Origin: Actinomortierella ambigua
Taxonomy: Eukaryota; Mortierellomycota; Mortierellomycetes; Mortierellales; Mortierellaceae
NCBI GenBank assembly: GCA_016098155.1
Contig: JAAAJB010000301.1
Coordinates: forward strand, 1 to 42,662
Direction: 5' to 3'
DNA: 42,662 nucleotides
The position numbers were made by a program, and so were the translations under genes. The notes below the pieces were generated by a model, which searched no databases, was not told the origin of the DNA, and saw only the letters and a program-made list of their open reading frames with translations. Shown piece by piece: positions 33,356-42,662 of this stretch; position 1 is the first letter of the stretch; each line of letters opens with the position of its first letter.

Positions 33356-33358
33356 ATC

Positions 33359-35119
33359 ATGAACATGTTCAATACCGACTCTGGCCTGAGGCCACCATCG
33401 CCATTGCCCTTCCCGCCTCCCGGACCTGGACTTTTTGGAGACTCCCTTGCCTTTGAAGGTACGCGCCTCCGCTCCTCTCCCCTGCTCCCCGAGGTCCTCC
33501 TCGGTTGGCAAGTGCTTGGCAGTTACACCTGCCGTTGCATTCGTGCACTGGGATAGAAACTACCATGGGGTGCCATATCCCGAGAAAAAGAAAAAAAAAC
33601 AAGCACATCTGCCCATTGCACATACCTCTTACTTATTATTTTTTCTCGGCCTCCACATATCCCAAAAACACAAACATTCAAAACAACAACAATAGACTTC
33701 AAGCTGTCAGGCCAGGACTTCATGTCTATGCCAACCTCGCCGCCGCCAGTCGGCGATCCTTCTATGCAGCTCTTCAATCCCTCTGAACAACGCTACTTTT
33801 CCGAGTTTCTGGATGCACTTGTGGTCGACCAGGATTTCACCTTTGACCCAAGCTCAATACCCAACCTGCCTAACCTGCCCCTGTTCTCGCCAGAGACCAT
33901 GCCTACCTCACTTCTGGACAACAACGGCACCAGCAATAGCAACAGCGGCTTTATGCTTCCTCCGTCCACCTCCTCTCCTGCAGGTCACCCGGCCATGATG
34001 CATCATCATCAACATCACCACCAACAACACCTCAATACCAACAACAACAACAACAATAATAGCAGCACCATCCACCCACTTCACCAACATCACCACCACC
34101 ATAATAACCAGAACAGCATGGATTTTGACATGACCTCGCCAGCCAGCTCCACCTTCTCGTCGAGCGCCCACTCGCTGCCGAATCACTTTGGCCGCAGCGG
34201 CGGATTTTCCTCACCCAACGCAGACTCACCGGGTTCACCTGGCTCACCAGGCTCCCATTATACCACCAGCACCCCTGTCACTGGGCCATCCAAACGCTCG
34301 CGAGCGATCAAATCCACAGAGTCCATCAGTCGGACAGGTACCCCCACCACCATCGACACCCAGCTGGCTAACCACGAGTCCTCGGCCAAGCTCACAACAC
34401 CCATCCAACAACTCTCCAAGCTGTCACTCGAGAGCCACTCCTCGCCGACAAGTGAGACGCCGAATGGCTATGGACCCTCCAAAAAGACAAAGCGCGAGGA
34501 CAATGACGACGACCACACCCTCGCAAGATCAACAGGTCGTAAAATGTCGTCACAGGAGAACGGACGGGGACGCAATGCTTCAGTCTCCGAAGGCTCAGCC
34601 TCGGACCGAACAACGCCGACACCCTCCAACCACGGCAGCAATGGCAACAGCAAACCGGGACCCACCACTGCAAAACGAAAGCCGTACAAGGAGTTGCTGA
34701 CAGAGGAGGAAAAGCGTGCCAACCATATCGCCTCGGAACAGAAGCGACGCAACACGATCCGAAATGGCTTCAAGGACATGACGGAAATCATTCCAGAGCT
34801 CCGAGATGTCAACAGCTCCAAGAGTACCATCCTCTTCAAAGCTGTGGATTTCATCAAGCAACTCGAGCGACAAAACCGGATATTGCAGGACAAGGCGAGT
34901 CGTCTCGAGTCACGGGTGGAGATGCGCAACCGGGGGTCTGGGTTAGATGACAAGAGGCTGCAGGACATCCCACACATCTACCCTGTCCCTCCCATGGATC
35001 CCTCGCTGCCTGCCAACCTTGCTCGGAAACACTCGGTCATGAACCAAGGCCCGTTTGCTAATATGGCCGGCATGAACTTGAGTCCCATGAACCTCAACAC
35101 CATGCAGCATCACCAGTAA
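33359..35119 (+). CDS. bHLH-zipper transcription factor, Ino4/MLX-like
   Basis: A nuclear DNA-binding regulator expected to bind E-box sites as a dimer. Two exons (33359-33458, donor GTACGC; 33696-35119, acceptor AATAG; phase 1) give 507 residues. The start MNMFNTDSGLRPPSP follows the CT-rich leader. The N-terminal half is Pro/Ser/Asn/His-rich with long Asn and His runs (about residues 130-175) and a short acidic-hydrophobic patch, FLDALVVDQDFTF, that could be an activation segment. The bHLH spans about 365-425: basic region KRANHIASEQKRRNTIR with the E-box Glu and the following Arg pair, loop ELRDVNSSKST, and helix 2 ILFKAVDFIKQLE. A short leucine-zipper extension (LERQNRILQDKASRLESRV) follows. 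The tail is unstructured. Similarity to fungal Ino4-type factors comes from the basic region; targets are unknown. Confidence 0.88.
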
Positions 35120-35384
35120 CATCCTCACTAAAAGCACCGGCCTATCCAGTGCTATCGTTCATCCCCCTTTTTTTGTGTCTCACTATTTTTGGTCCTTTTT
35201 GGCCTTGACAACCTATCAATTCAGCCCTCCACGTTGGGGCAAACTGTACATTTCCTTTGCTTTTGTCATCGCCAACTCGCCCTTTCGCATCCCTTCCCTT
35301 GAGTGCGTCAGCTGCTCTTGCTTTCTATGGACCCCCCGAGGCATTCCTTTTTTTCTTTTTTGGCCACTAGCCTCCCCCGTGTAC

Positions 35385-35390
35385 AATAAA
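35385..35390 (+). terminator. AATAAA signal of the bHLH gene
   Basis: AATAAA about 265 bases after the stop codon, in a T-rich region. It lies just before the 3' end of the convergent methyltransferase pseudogene. Confidence 0.5.
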
Positions 35391-35459
35391 ATTGCTCCCT
35401 CCTTGTTTTTTATATAATAGTAGAAAGAAGTAAAAAAAAGCTGTGCAAACGTTTTTCTA

Positions 35460-36401
35460 CTGGTGAGCGTGTCGTCGACGCCCTTTATGATATCCTTGTC
35501 CTCGCGCTTTGTAGCCATAAAGACAAACATCTGCATCGAGTCCAAAAACCTTGATGTCTTGGTGGTCATTGTCTTGTTTCCTCCTGTGCTTGGTAAGCGG
35601 ACAACGTCCATGGCCAAAAACTCCTCCCAAAAGGGCGTCTCCTTCCAAAGCGAGCGTTCCTTGTGGCCTTGGTCTTGAGCGAGGAGATATCCCGGAGGAT
35701 CTTCAACAGAGGCGGGTATAATTCGGGAAAGTACACCAGGTCGCTAGTCACGATGAAATCGGGTCCGCCACCGTGCTTGGCCAGGAGCTTTTGGGCGTGC
35801 TCGCTGTTGCCCCTAGGCTAGGGGATCGACCAGGACGCGGCAACAGGTTGAAGAGTCCTGATGTTGTTTTAGGCCATCTTGGTCATTAGCGGAACGACCT
35901 CCTCAAGGTCGGTCAGAATCGATCCTGGGCTGACACGCTTGGCGAGCGCGATATTGATATAACCCGTGCCAGCACCAATCTCGAGAATGGCGAGAGGCTG
36001 TGGGGGCGGTGATCCTGTCAGTGCTGTTGTTGGTCGTTTGAGGCGAGGATAAAACGAAGCAGTCAGCTAGGATTGAGGCATGGCGGATCAAAGGTGCATT
36101 CCTCTGTTGCATGCTCGCTGATACAGGTCCAACGCATATGAACCACTATTGGGTTTTGTTGATGGGAAGGTATGGTTCCAACGTTGGCGATGAAGGACAT
36201 TTGGACAATCTATGGCGGATGGTTGATAATCTACCAATCCTTATCGAATCTGTCCCAGATACGTCCTGCAATGCCAAACGTGGAAATATCCTGGGTGACC
36301 TTGACCTGCACAGCTTGGTTGGCCGAGGAATTCGAGAGTTGGAGGCCTGGAGGCAGGCCAACGGAGTCCTTGATGTCCAGGTTCTCAGAGTGGTTGCTCA
36401 T
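35460..36401 (-). pseudogene. Broken METTL21-type protein-lysine methyltransferase
   Basis: The minus strand encodes recognisable pieces of a SAM-dependent methyltransferase of the METTL21/EFM family, but not one open frame. From 36401 the N-terminal part reads MSNHSENLDIKDSVGLPPG, then VTQDISTFGIAGRIWD, a typical family start. A spacer with stops follows. SAM-binding motif I, LEIGAGTGYINIALA, lies near 35980-35940, and the acidic motif ILTDLEEVVPLM follows. In-frame stops interrupt at 35871-35869 (TAA) and 35820-35818 (TAG) inside conserved sequence. The DLVYFPELYPPLLKIL motif is then intact. A frameshift near 35665-35690 moves the tail (WKETPFWEEF, then TMTTKTSRFLDSMQMF) to another frame. 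An intron could explain the spacer, but not the two stops or the shift. A working copy may exist elsewhere in the genome. Confidence 0.75.
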
Positions 36402-36587
36402 GTCGGACCAAGATGGAGGTGATCTCGCTCGTCCAAATTTGGACAAATAGTCGGGGGACTGTCCTTTGTGTTTTGAGGCGGACACAAAAGAAAGGTTCGC
36501 GTGCACCTGTGTACCTGCGTTCACTTGAACTCGCCACCACACCACGCATTCTCATTCAATCAAGAGCACGAGAGGAGGAAAGCAATC
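36402..36587. promoter_or_regulatory. Head-to-head promoter between the methyltransferase pseudogene and the Tof1-like gene
   Basis: Only 186 bp separate the pseudogene start from the start codon of the replication gene. It is therefore probably a bidirectional promoter that must still drive the Tof1-like gene. No clear TATA box is seen. Confidence 0.4.
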
Positions 36588-39500
36588 ATGGATAAGGACA
36601 TTGAAGACTTGCTCCTCTCGACATGCATGGCCCTTGGAGGCTTCGAGGACCAATCCATTGACGACAATGACACCTCTCAAGTCTATGTGATGGGCGACGA
36701 GGTCCTTTGTACGAACTCGACCTACCCCTGCAAACTAGCCAAGCCGTGGAAACTCTCTCCATCATGAATGACACCAACATGTGCGCTTTCTTTCGTTTTT
36801 TTTTCTCGCCCTGTTAGATTGTTTGAAGGATATCCGCAAGTTCATCAAGTACTTTGAGGGACGAGGCGATAACCCAGTGCTTTCCTTCTTGGGCAAGATC
36901 AATGTTCTCGAGAAGGACCTGATCCCCATTATTCTACTCAACACACCAGCAGATAACCCCACAAAAGAACGACTGATCGCTGGATGCTGTATGTGAGAAA
37001 CCAGGAAGCACACCGGTTGAAGGATATGTCTAAGGGAAGAGGGAAGGGAAAAACACATATGTGCAACCCTCCAACTCGCGGATGCTGATACTACAATGGT
37101 CTTTACTATTATCTAGTGGAGTTGATGGTCTACATGACCGAGGTGATCGATGTCAAGCAGTTGCGTGACCTGGCGATGCAGGAAGAAGACCTGTCGATTG
37201 TCGGCGATTTGCTGGAGAAGCAGGCCATTCTTCGTCAGTATAAGAAGGCATTTCTAATGCCCGGCGTTTTAGCGGCTATCCTGCAGGTCATGCTTCGGCC
37301 ATTAGGAACCGAATACCGACAAAGGACGACTAATGATATGGTCATCATTCGTTTGGGCTTGTTCTTGTTCCGCAACTTGGTGGCCATCGAGGACACAGAG
37401 GATTCCGTAAAGGGCACCATGGATCAGTTTGTCGACTCTATCTTGCAGGTACGAAGAGCAAGGCATAGTGTTTATTGGTGACTTGAGAAAAATGGTCATG
37501 GTAAAAAACACTTTGAGGACTCATGGGATCACCGACGTCTATTTTTCTGAATGTCGTCGCTCTTTCTCCTTTATAGGAAGAAGTACTGCAACGAATGAGG
37601 GCGGAGAATATTTTGGAACTTCTGGTGACGCTGGCTTCGTCACCCAACGACGTGCAGTTGCGCGAGTGGAATATCCTTGCCATGGAGACTTTGTACTACA
37701 TCTTTCATCGAGTCGATCCTGCAGAATTGATTCCATCCACAGGAGCAAGTGGTAGCGATGCTGTGGTGAAGAACACTGCACTAGCAGACCTCCTGAGGAA
37801 AGAGGAACAGGCAAAAGGGATTGAGAACACGTCTGGAATGAGGCGCCATTCACGATTTGGAACCACAGCAGAGGTCAAGTTGGCGGATGGAACACGGAGA
37901 ATCTTGCACAACAAGGGTGCATTCTTTAAGCCGCTTGATGTTCAACTGGACTCTGTCAAGAAGCCGAGAATGGGCGGTTCAGGAATTGGACGAGCAAAGG
38001 TAAACTTTGACTGGACCCTTTCACTTCTTCATCAGTAGGTTCTACTGGTCCTGAAGTCCATTTCAGTACAGTTTTGTCTCACCTTGCTTGCCTATCTTGT
38101 GTTGAATTTTATAGCCAACGGATGTCTACAGGAAACGGACCACATCCTCTGGTCGTGCGCTTTTACGAGATTTAGCGACAACGTTCCTGGAGAGTGGCTT
38201 CAACCGTAAGTGGGTGTGTAGTAGGAATGGCGAAGGCGCTGGGGATTCATGGCTATTTACTAATTTTTTACATCCTCCATATTGTTCGTTTTTGAACAAC
38301 CTAGCTCTGATGGAGTCGGTTGGACGTGATATTCGAGGAAACAGCATCAAGATCCGGGCGATCCATCGCACTCAACACCTGTATCTGATGGCATTTATGC
38401 TTCAGTTCCAGCGATTGTATCAAGGCCACTTTGTTGCCAGACTCAATGCCTTAAAAACGTCTAGCTCCTCTTCGACCGGCTCTATCTCTGCATCTTCCAG
38501 TCATCATCGACAGCAACAAGCGCGTTCAAGGGAGCTGGAGATGGAAAAACTCGAGGAGTTGGTGGATCAATATGACTTTGACCTGGTGGCGATGGCTCTC
38601 GAAGTCCAAAGCCTCACCCAGGCGATCACTCAGATTCGGGCGATGTACGAAACCAAGCCCAAGAAGCCGGAACATTGGGAGGAGATTGGGCAGGCGTTGC
38701 ATTGTCTGCAGGAACAGATTGCTTCCATCGAGGCCATGTCCAAATCGCCGCACCAAGACTATCGGGATGCTGCTGATATTGTGCAGTACAATCTGTACTA
38801 TGAAGAATCATCGCTGGATCTGTTGGTGTCCATGGCTAGAAGCTATCACAACCAATCCAAGCGGTAGGTCTTCCACTCGCTAGGAGGCCATGTGGTTCAT
38901 GAAATGTTATGATACCGACGCGTTGGATCTAACAATTCACCTTGGGATTGTTTGTCTTTCAATAGATACTTGGGAACCCTTATCAAGACAATTCACCTCC
39001 TCTTAAGGATGCTGGAGGCCTTCTCAAGGTCTAAAGGATACGTGACCATTCGCAGGAAGAGGATGCAGAAGAAAAAGAAGGATGATGCGAAGAGGCGAGG
39101 TACGTTGCTCTAATTCTTTCTTACCAGGTGCAATGCAAAAAGGGGGAAAGACGTATCCTTGATCTGCCCTTTCCACGCAGCCATCTCTGACCCCATTTCT
39201 CTCGTGTTACCATTTTTCTTATGTGCTTTAATCTCTTACAATTACTGGAGCAGAAGGCCAGCAAGGTGTAGAAGAGGCCGTCCGCCAAATGTCAATTGCA
39301 GGAGACGAAGGGGAAGAAAACGATGAAGAGAACGACGATGACAATGATGGCCAGCCAAGAGTTAGCTTTCAAGAACACCACCTCGTGTTCCGGGAGTTTG
39401 AACGGAAATTTTCTCGAGAGACTGTCGTGAAGACATACTGCGCTTATCTCGACAACTTCCAGGAGCTGGACGAGAAGGCGCTCCACTATGTCGCAGCGAT

Positions 39501-41609
39501 GTTTCACCGGATTGCCGTCAACACGCAGGACCTAGGTGTATTTTACTCGCTGTCGACACTGCATCTGTTCCATCGCGTTTTGCAAAGCGGAGTGCCTGCA
39601 TGCAACCAGGCTATTGTACCTTGCTTGACGTACATCGTGCACGAGTTCTTCAAAAAGTGGCAGACATACCCTTTGCTGCTTGTCGAGACCTTGTTCCCCA
39701 AGACCACCCGCGTCAGCGAGGATATTAATATTGGACGTCAAGCAAGAGAAGAGCAGGCCAAGTTACAACTCGCAAAGCAAGAGAAGAAGTAACGCAACAC
39801 ATGCTCGCAAGGCTCATCAAATGTACGGATGAACAACAGGCATGACGCAGTTGGCTAATATTTCTTTTTTTTTTCTACCAAATACTCTACTTATCCTCTT
39901 AGGATGAAGCAAATGGAGCTCGAGCCTGATACAAATGTGTCTTGGGACGAACAAATTGTGCGCGTTGTTCTCTTCCTCGCTGATGATGGGAAGGAAGAGC
40001 TTCTGGATTGGGTTATCAAGGTATGAACTCGCGATTGTCAATTATCTTTTGAGCGGACACTTTGACGCCTAGATCACTCACATGAATGTCTTACTTTAAC
40101 GACCACGCTTTTAGTTGCTGAAAGATGCTATTGCTCAACGAGAATTAATGAATTTCAGGTCCGAGACTGAGCTTGCAGAGAACCCTGACCTGATGCATTC
40201 CGTTTCCAACATTGAGGATATCCGTAAGTGTTCTTCAGCGACTATTTGAGAGTGAACGATGATTTCGCATCTTGACTTTATTGTAGCATAGCAATGGCAC
40301 CTGGTCGCAAGGAGAATTCGAGCTGACATGGTTCCATTGTTTGGCTAATTTGACACCCTGTTAGCAATCAACACCGACTCGGTGGACCGAAGGAGCGCGG
40401 TCCACACAAACTTCAAATTCCGCCTCTTGTTCAAGCTACTGCAGTTTGAGAGATGTGATGGTAAGAAAGCTCTCTTTATCTCTAATGATGAATGAAGGCG
40501 CTACAAGTCTGCTGCCCAAATCAAGAAAATATTGGCTAATGCATAACTTATTTCCTACCTGCAACGAAAAATACAAAAAAAAAACAGAGGACGAAGTCAT
40601 CAAGTTCAAGATACCTACCAGTCTTCCAACAGACACGTTAGCACACTTTTTGGATGTGATCCAAGAAGCAATGCGCGACGACCTGGATGCCAACCAAGCC
40701 GAACAGGCCAAACAGTACATCCAAGGGCTGATCAAGCAAGCGAAACCGAAGCGCAAAAAGCGCAACACCGAGGATGAGGCGACCGTCAATGCTGGTACAC
40801 AACGTCCCGCGGCAACACCTGTCGCGTATCATACCAGCGCATTTATCCTCGACTCTGACGATGATGGTGATCAAGGAGACGACCAAGCATTCTTTGAGGC
40901 GGAGAAGCGAATGCGCCAACGGTTCAGCGTCGAGGCCGTTGCGGCTGGTCGGGCCATGTATGAGGGGCAACAGAAGGAACGTCTAGACAAGGAGAAGAAG
41001 GCGCGTGAGGAGCGTAGACGTGCGAATGCTGAAGCCGTGGGTGGTTTGGACACAGATGATGATGAGGACGCGCAGAACAATGCGTTGGATGAAGAGGAAG
41101 ATGACGAAGAGAAAGAGGAGAGCGATGATGACGAAGATGACTCTGATAGCGACGCAAACGAGAAGGCGACGGCGACACAACAGGCAAGGCAGCCCAAGGC
41201 CAGGCCGCGCCGCTTATTGAAAGGCGGCGAGACACAACCTAAGAGCTACAACTTCTTCTCGGACGGATTAAGCGACGATGATGGTGCAGCACAGACGACA
41301 ACAGACGCAAGAGATGAAGCAAAACAGGGACAGCAGCGCTCTCAGCGAAGGCTGGCGCTCCTAGAGGAGGAGGAGGGGGATGAAGGTGATGATGACGATG
41401 ACGAAAACGAACGTCGTGAAGCACCAATATCTGTCTCCACCCCGAAGGCTGCATCGCGAAAGCGACGACTGCTGATGGACTCTGACGATGAAGAGGATGA
41501 TGTAGGGAGTTATGATCTTGACGTTGACGACGAAGAGGCATTTGCAGAAGCACAGGCCAGCATTGGCATGCCGCCGTTCAAGAAGCAAGCAGTTTTGGAG
41601 GTCGAATAA
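36588..41609 (+). CDS. Replication fork protection protein, Timeless/Tof1/Swi1
   Basis: The Timeless-family subunit of the fork protection complex, partner of Tipin/Csm3/Swi3, needed for fork pausing and checkpoint signalling. Twelve exons: 36588-36708, 36818-36988, 37117-37448, 37577-37999, 38115-38205, 38305-38863, 38966-39099, 39254-39788, 39903-40020, 40115-40223, 40365-40460, 40588-41609. They splice to 1236 residues with every phase matched. The Timeless N-domain is clear: YVMGDEVLYCLKDIRKFI, FLGKINVLEKDLIPIILL, ELMVYMTEVID, then DMVIIRLGLFLFRNLVAIED. The middle block ESGFNPLMESVGRDI and FMLQFQRLY matches the conserved second half. The C-terminus is strongly acidic with Asp/Glu runs (SDDDEDDSDSD) and basic patches. 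The donor of exon 8 (GTAACG) is weak, so that junction is the least certain. The next-to-last exons are short, typical of this gene. Confidence 0.92.
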
Positions 41610-42662
41610 TATACGAACCATCTTTCTTTTCCAACGATCGTAAGAATGGGTCTTCGAGATGACCCATTCAACTAGGAGAATCGTCTGTACCCTCACCTGG
41701 GCTTCTTCGCACTATGCTTCTCAACCAACGAGGACAAAGTGCCTACCCTGATGGCGGTGTGGAAGGGTTGTTGTTCATACATTCAACGGCGCTGACATGC
41801 GCTGGCTGAAGGTACTCGTTTTCGGGGTGGCCGTCTAGGCAAGGGTGGATCTTGCCATCTCATACACATACAGATATCCACCGTCTCTCTCATTCTACTA
41901 TGACATGCACTCAGGCCCTCCCCCTTCCATCCATTCTTGCACTCTGCTATACGACCCATTATTCAATGCATGGCCCCAGGTGAGTTCCCTCTACAGCATC
42001 CCTGGCAGGTTGCATTGGTCCCATTTCTGTCGGAGATTACACCAAAGTTGAGGTCGCGACAAAAAACATGCTGGTTTCTCCATTCAGGGTGTCTAGCCTA
42101 GGCGGAGTGTAGACATGACCCACGTAGGATAGAGTGAGGCGAGTGGTGAAGGAATGCTTGAATGGACGAACGAAGAGAGAAGATGTCCATTGCACAGCAT
42201 GCTTGTTTGTTCTTGTTTACATGACCCTGCAGGGGCAAGTCAGTGTGAGTGGGCGGTGTGTGCAGTAGTACAGGTCAAATAAGGAGAGAGCCCTGGGAGA
42301 GAGGTACATAGAACGCGTCTCAACTATCCCTAGACAACAAACATTCGAGAGAATGAGTGCATGGTGGAGTGGAAGGTGGCATGGAAGCCTTACTCATTCA
42401 CACAAGTAGTTGCATGCAACGTACGGTTGAGCGGTCGTGTTTCCTGCCACGCAAAGGCTGTTCTCTCTACGAGTGAACGCCTTCAGCGGATGAAAATCCA
42501 TGCTGGAGGTAGAGCAAAGGTCGTTATGGGAGGAGAGTGAGGCTCGGAGATGGCTGCTGGCACTCAAAGGGTAGGGTAGACATCAACACCATCCTCTATC
42601 ACCGTTTTTCCACTTGACTCCTCCATACCGTTTTCTCTCTGATAATGACCGTTGTCACCGTT
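41610..42662. other. Right-end interval without a recognisable gene
   Basis: About 1.05 kb past the Tof1-like stop codon. It contains the hairpin at 41644-41669, CT-rich patches near 41880-41940 and no ORF above 70 codons with domain character. A gene beyond the window edge may use the right part as promoter. Confidence 0.5.
41644..41669 (+). other. Perfect 9-bp hairpin in the Tof1-like 3' UTR
   Basis: GAATGGGTC at 41644-41652 and GACCCATTC at 41661-41669 are exact reverse complements around an 8-base loop. It starts 35 bases after the stop codon, so it should be transcribed in the 3' UTR. No T-run follows, and it is not a bacterial-type terminator. Confidence 0.6.

Larger units (their letters stand above)
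28709..33358. other. Gene-poor interval of about 4.6 kb
   Basis: No gene is supported. ORFs are under 160 codons, low complexity or without recognisable motifs. The interval contains a T21 run (28904-28924), a CAGA repeat near 29757-29772, a triple TGCTTG repeat near 29955, a (GAGT)n tract (about 32693-32728), and a pyrimidine-rich zone at 32815-33355 with a (CA)n run at about 33214-33239. The right end is plausibly the promoter and 5' leader of the bHLH gene. Noncoding transcripts cannot be judged from sequence alone. Confidence 0.55.

Overview
The window is nuclear DNA of a filamentous fungus, most likely an early-diverging one (Mucoromycota in the broad sense, with Mortierellomycota as my best guess). 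Evidence: short GT-AG introns of about 90-620 bp with strong GTAAGT-type donors, GC-rich third codon positions, pyrimidine-rich leaders before start codons, AATAAA-type 3' signals, a velvet-domain regulator, a fungal-type DEAH helicase and a Tof1/Swi1 replication protein. The taxon is an inference from style and gene content; no marker gene is present. All exon-intron models below were built by hand from splice sites and reading-frame phase. Each spliced length is divisible by three.

Left part (1-9.6 kb): CT/GA-rich microsatellite DNA, one small Ser-rich orphan gene (1698-2075), about 4.8 kb with no convincing gene, then a three-exon velvet-family regulator (6882-9538). Middle part (9.9-17.4 kb): an ER-type TPR/DnaJ co-chaperone (DNAJC3/P58IPK-like, 4 exons) followed 152 bp later by a large DExH helicase (DHX29/DHX57/Ucp12 type, 8 exons). 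Then 17.5-23.1 kb holds four Sel1-repeat paralogues (A to D here) in a tight head-to-tail array on the minus strand.

Right part: divergently from the array, a TruB/Pus4 tRNA pseudouridine-55 synthase (23575-24896), and 112 bp further a five-exon gene encoding an N-terminal C3HC4 RING, a RanBP2-like zinc finger and a C-terminal tandem BRCT. This is the BRCA1/BARD1 architecture, with BARD1-like motifs. After a gene-poor 4.6 kb stretch come a bHLH-zipper regulator (33359-35119), a broken METTL21-type methyltransferase pseudogene on the minus strand, and a twelve-exon Timeless/Tof1/Swi1 gene (36588-41609). The last kilobase has no recognisable gene.

The two most notable items are (1) the four Sel1 paralogues, each of which seems to start with a coding exon that is only the ATG, followed by a phase-0 intron of about 100 bp (one with a GC-AG boundary), and (2) the BARD1-like RING-BRCT gene, a family usually described from animals, plants and amoebae. 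The gene content otherwise looks like ordinary eukaryotic housekeeping (protein folding, translation initiation, tRNA modification, fork protection) plus two transcription regulators. No mobile element, CRISPR array, tRNA or rRNA gene was recognised.
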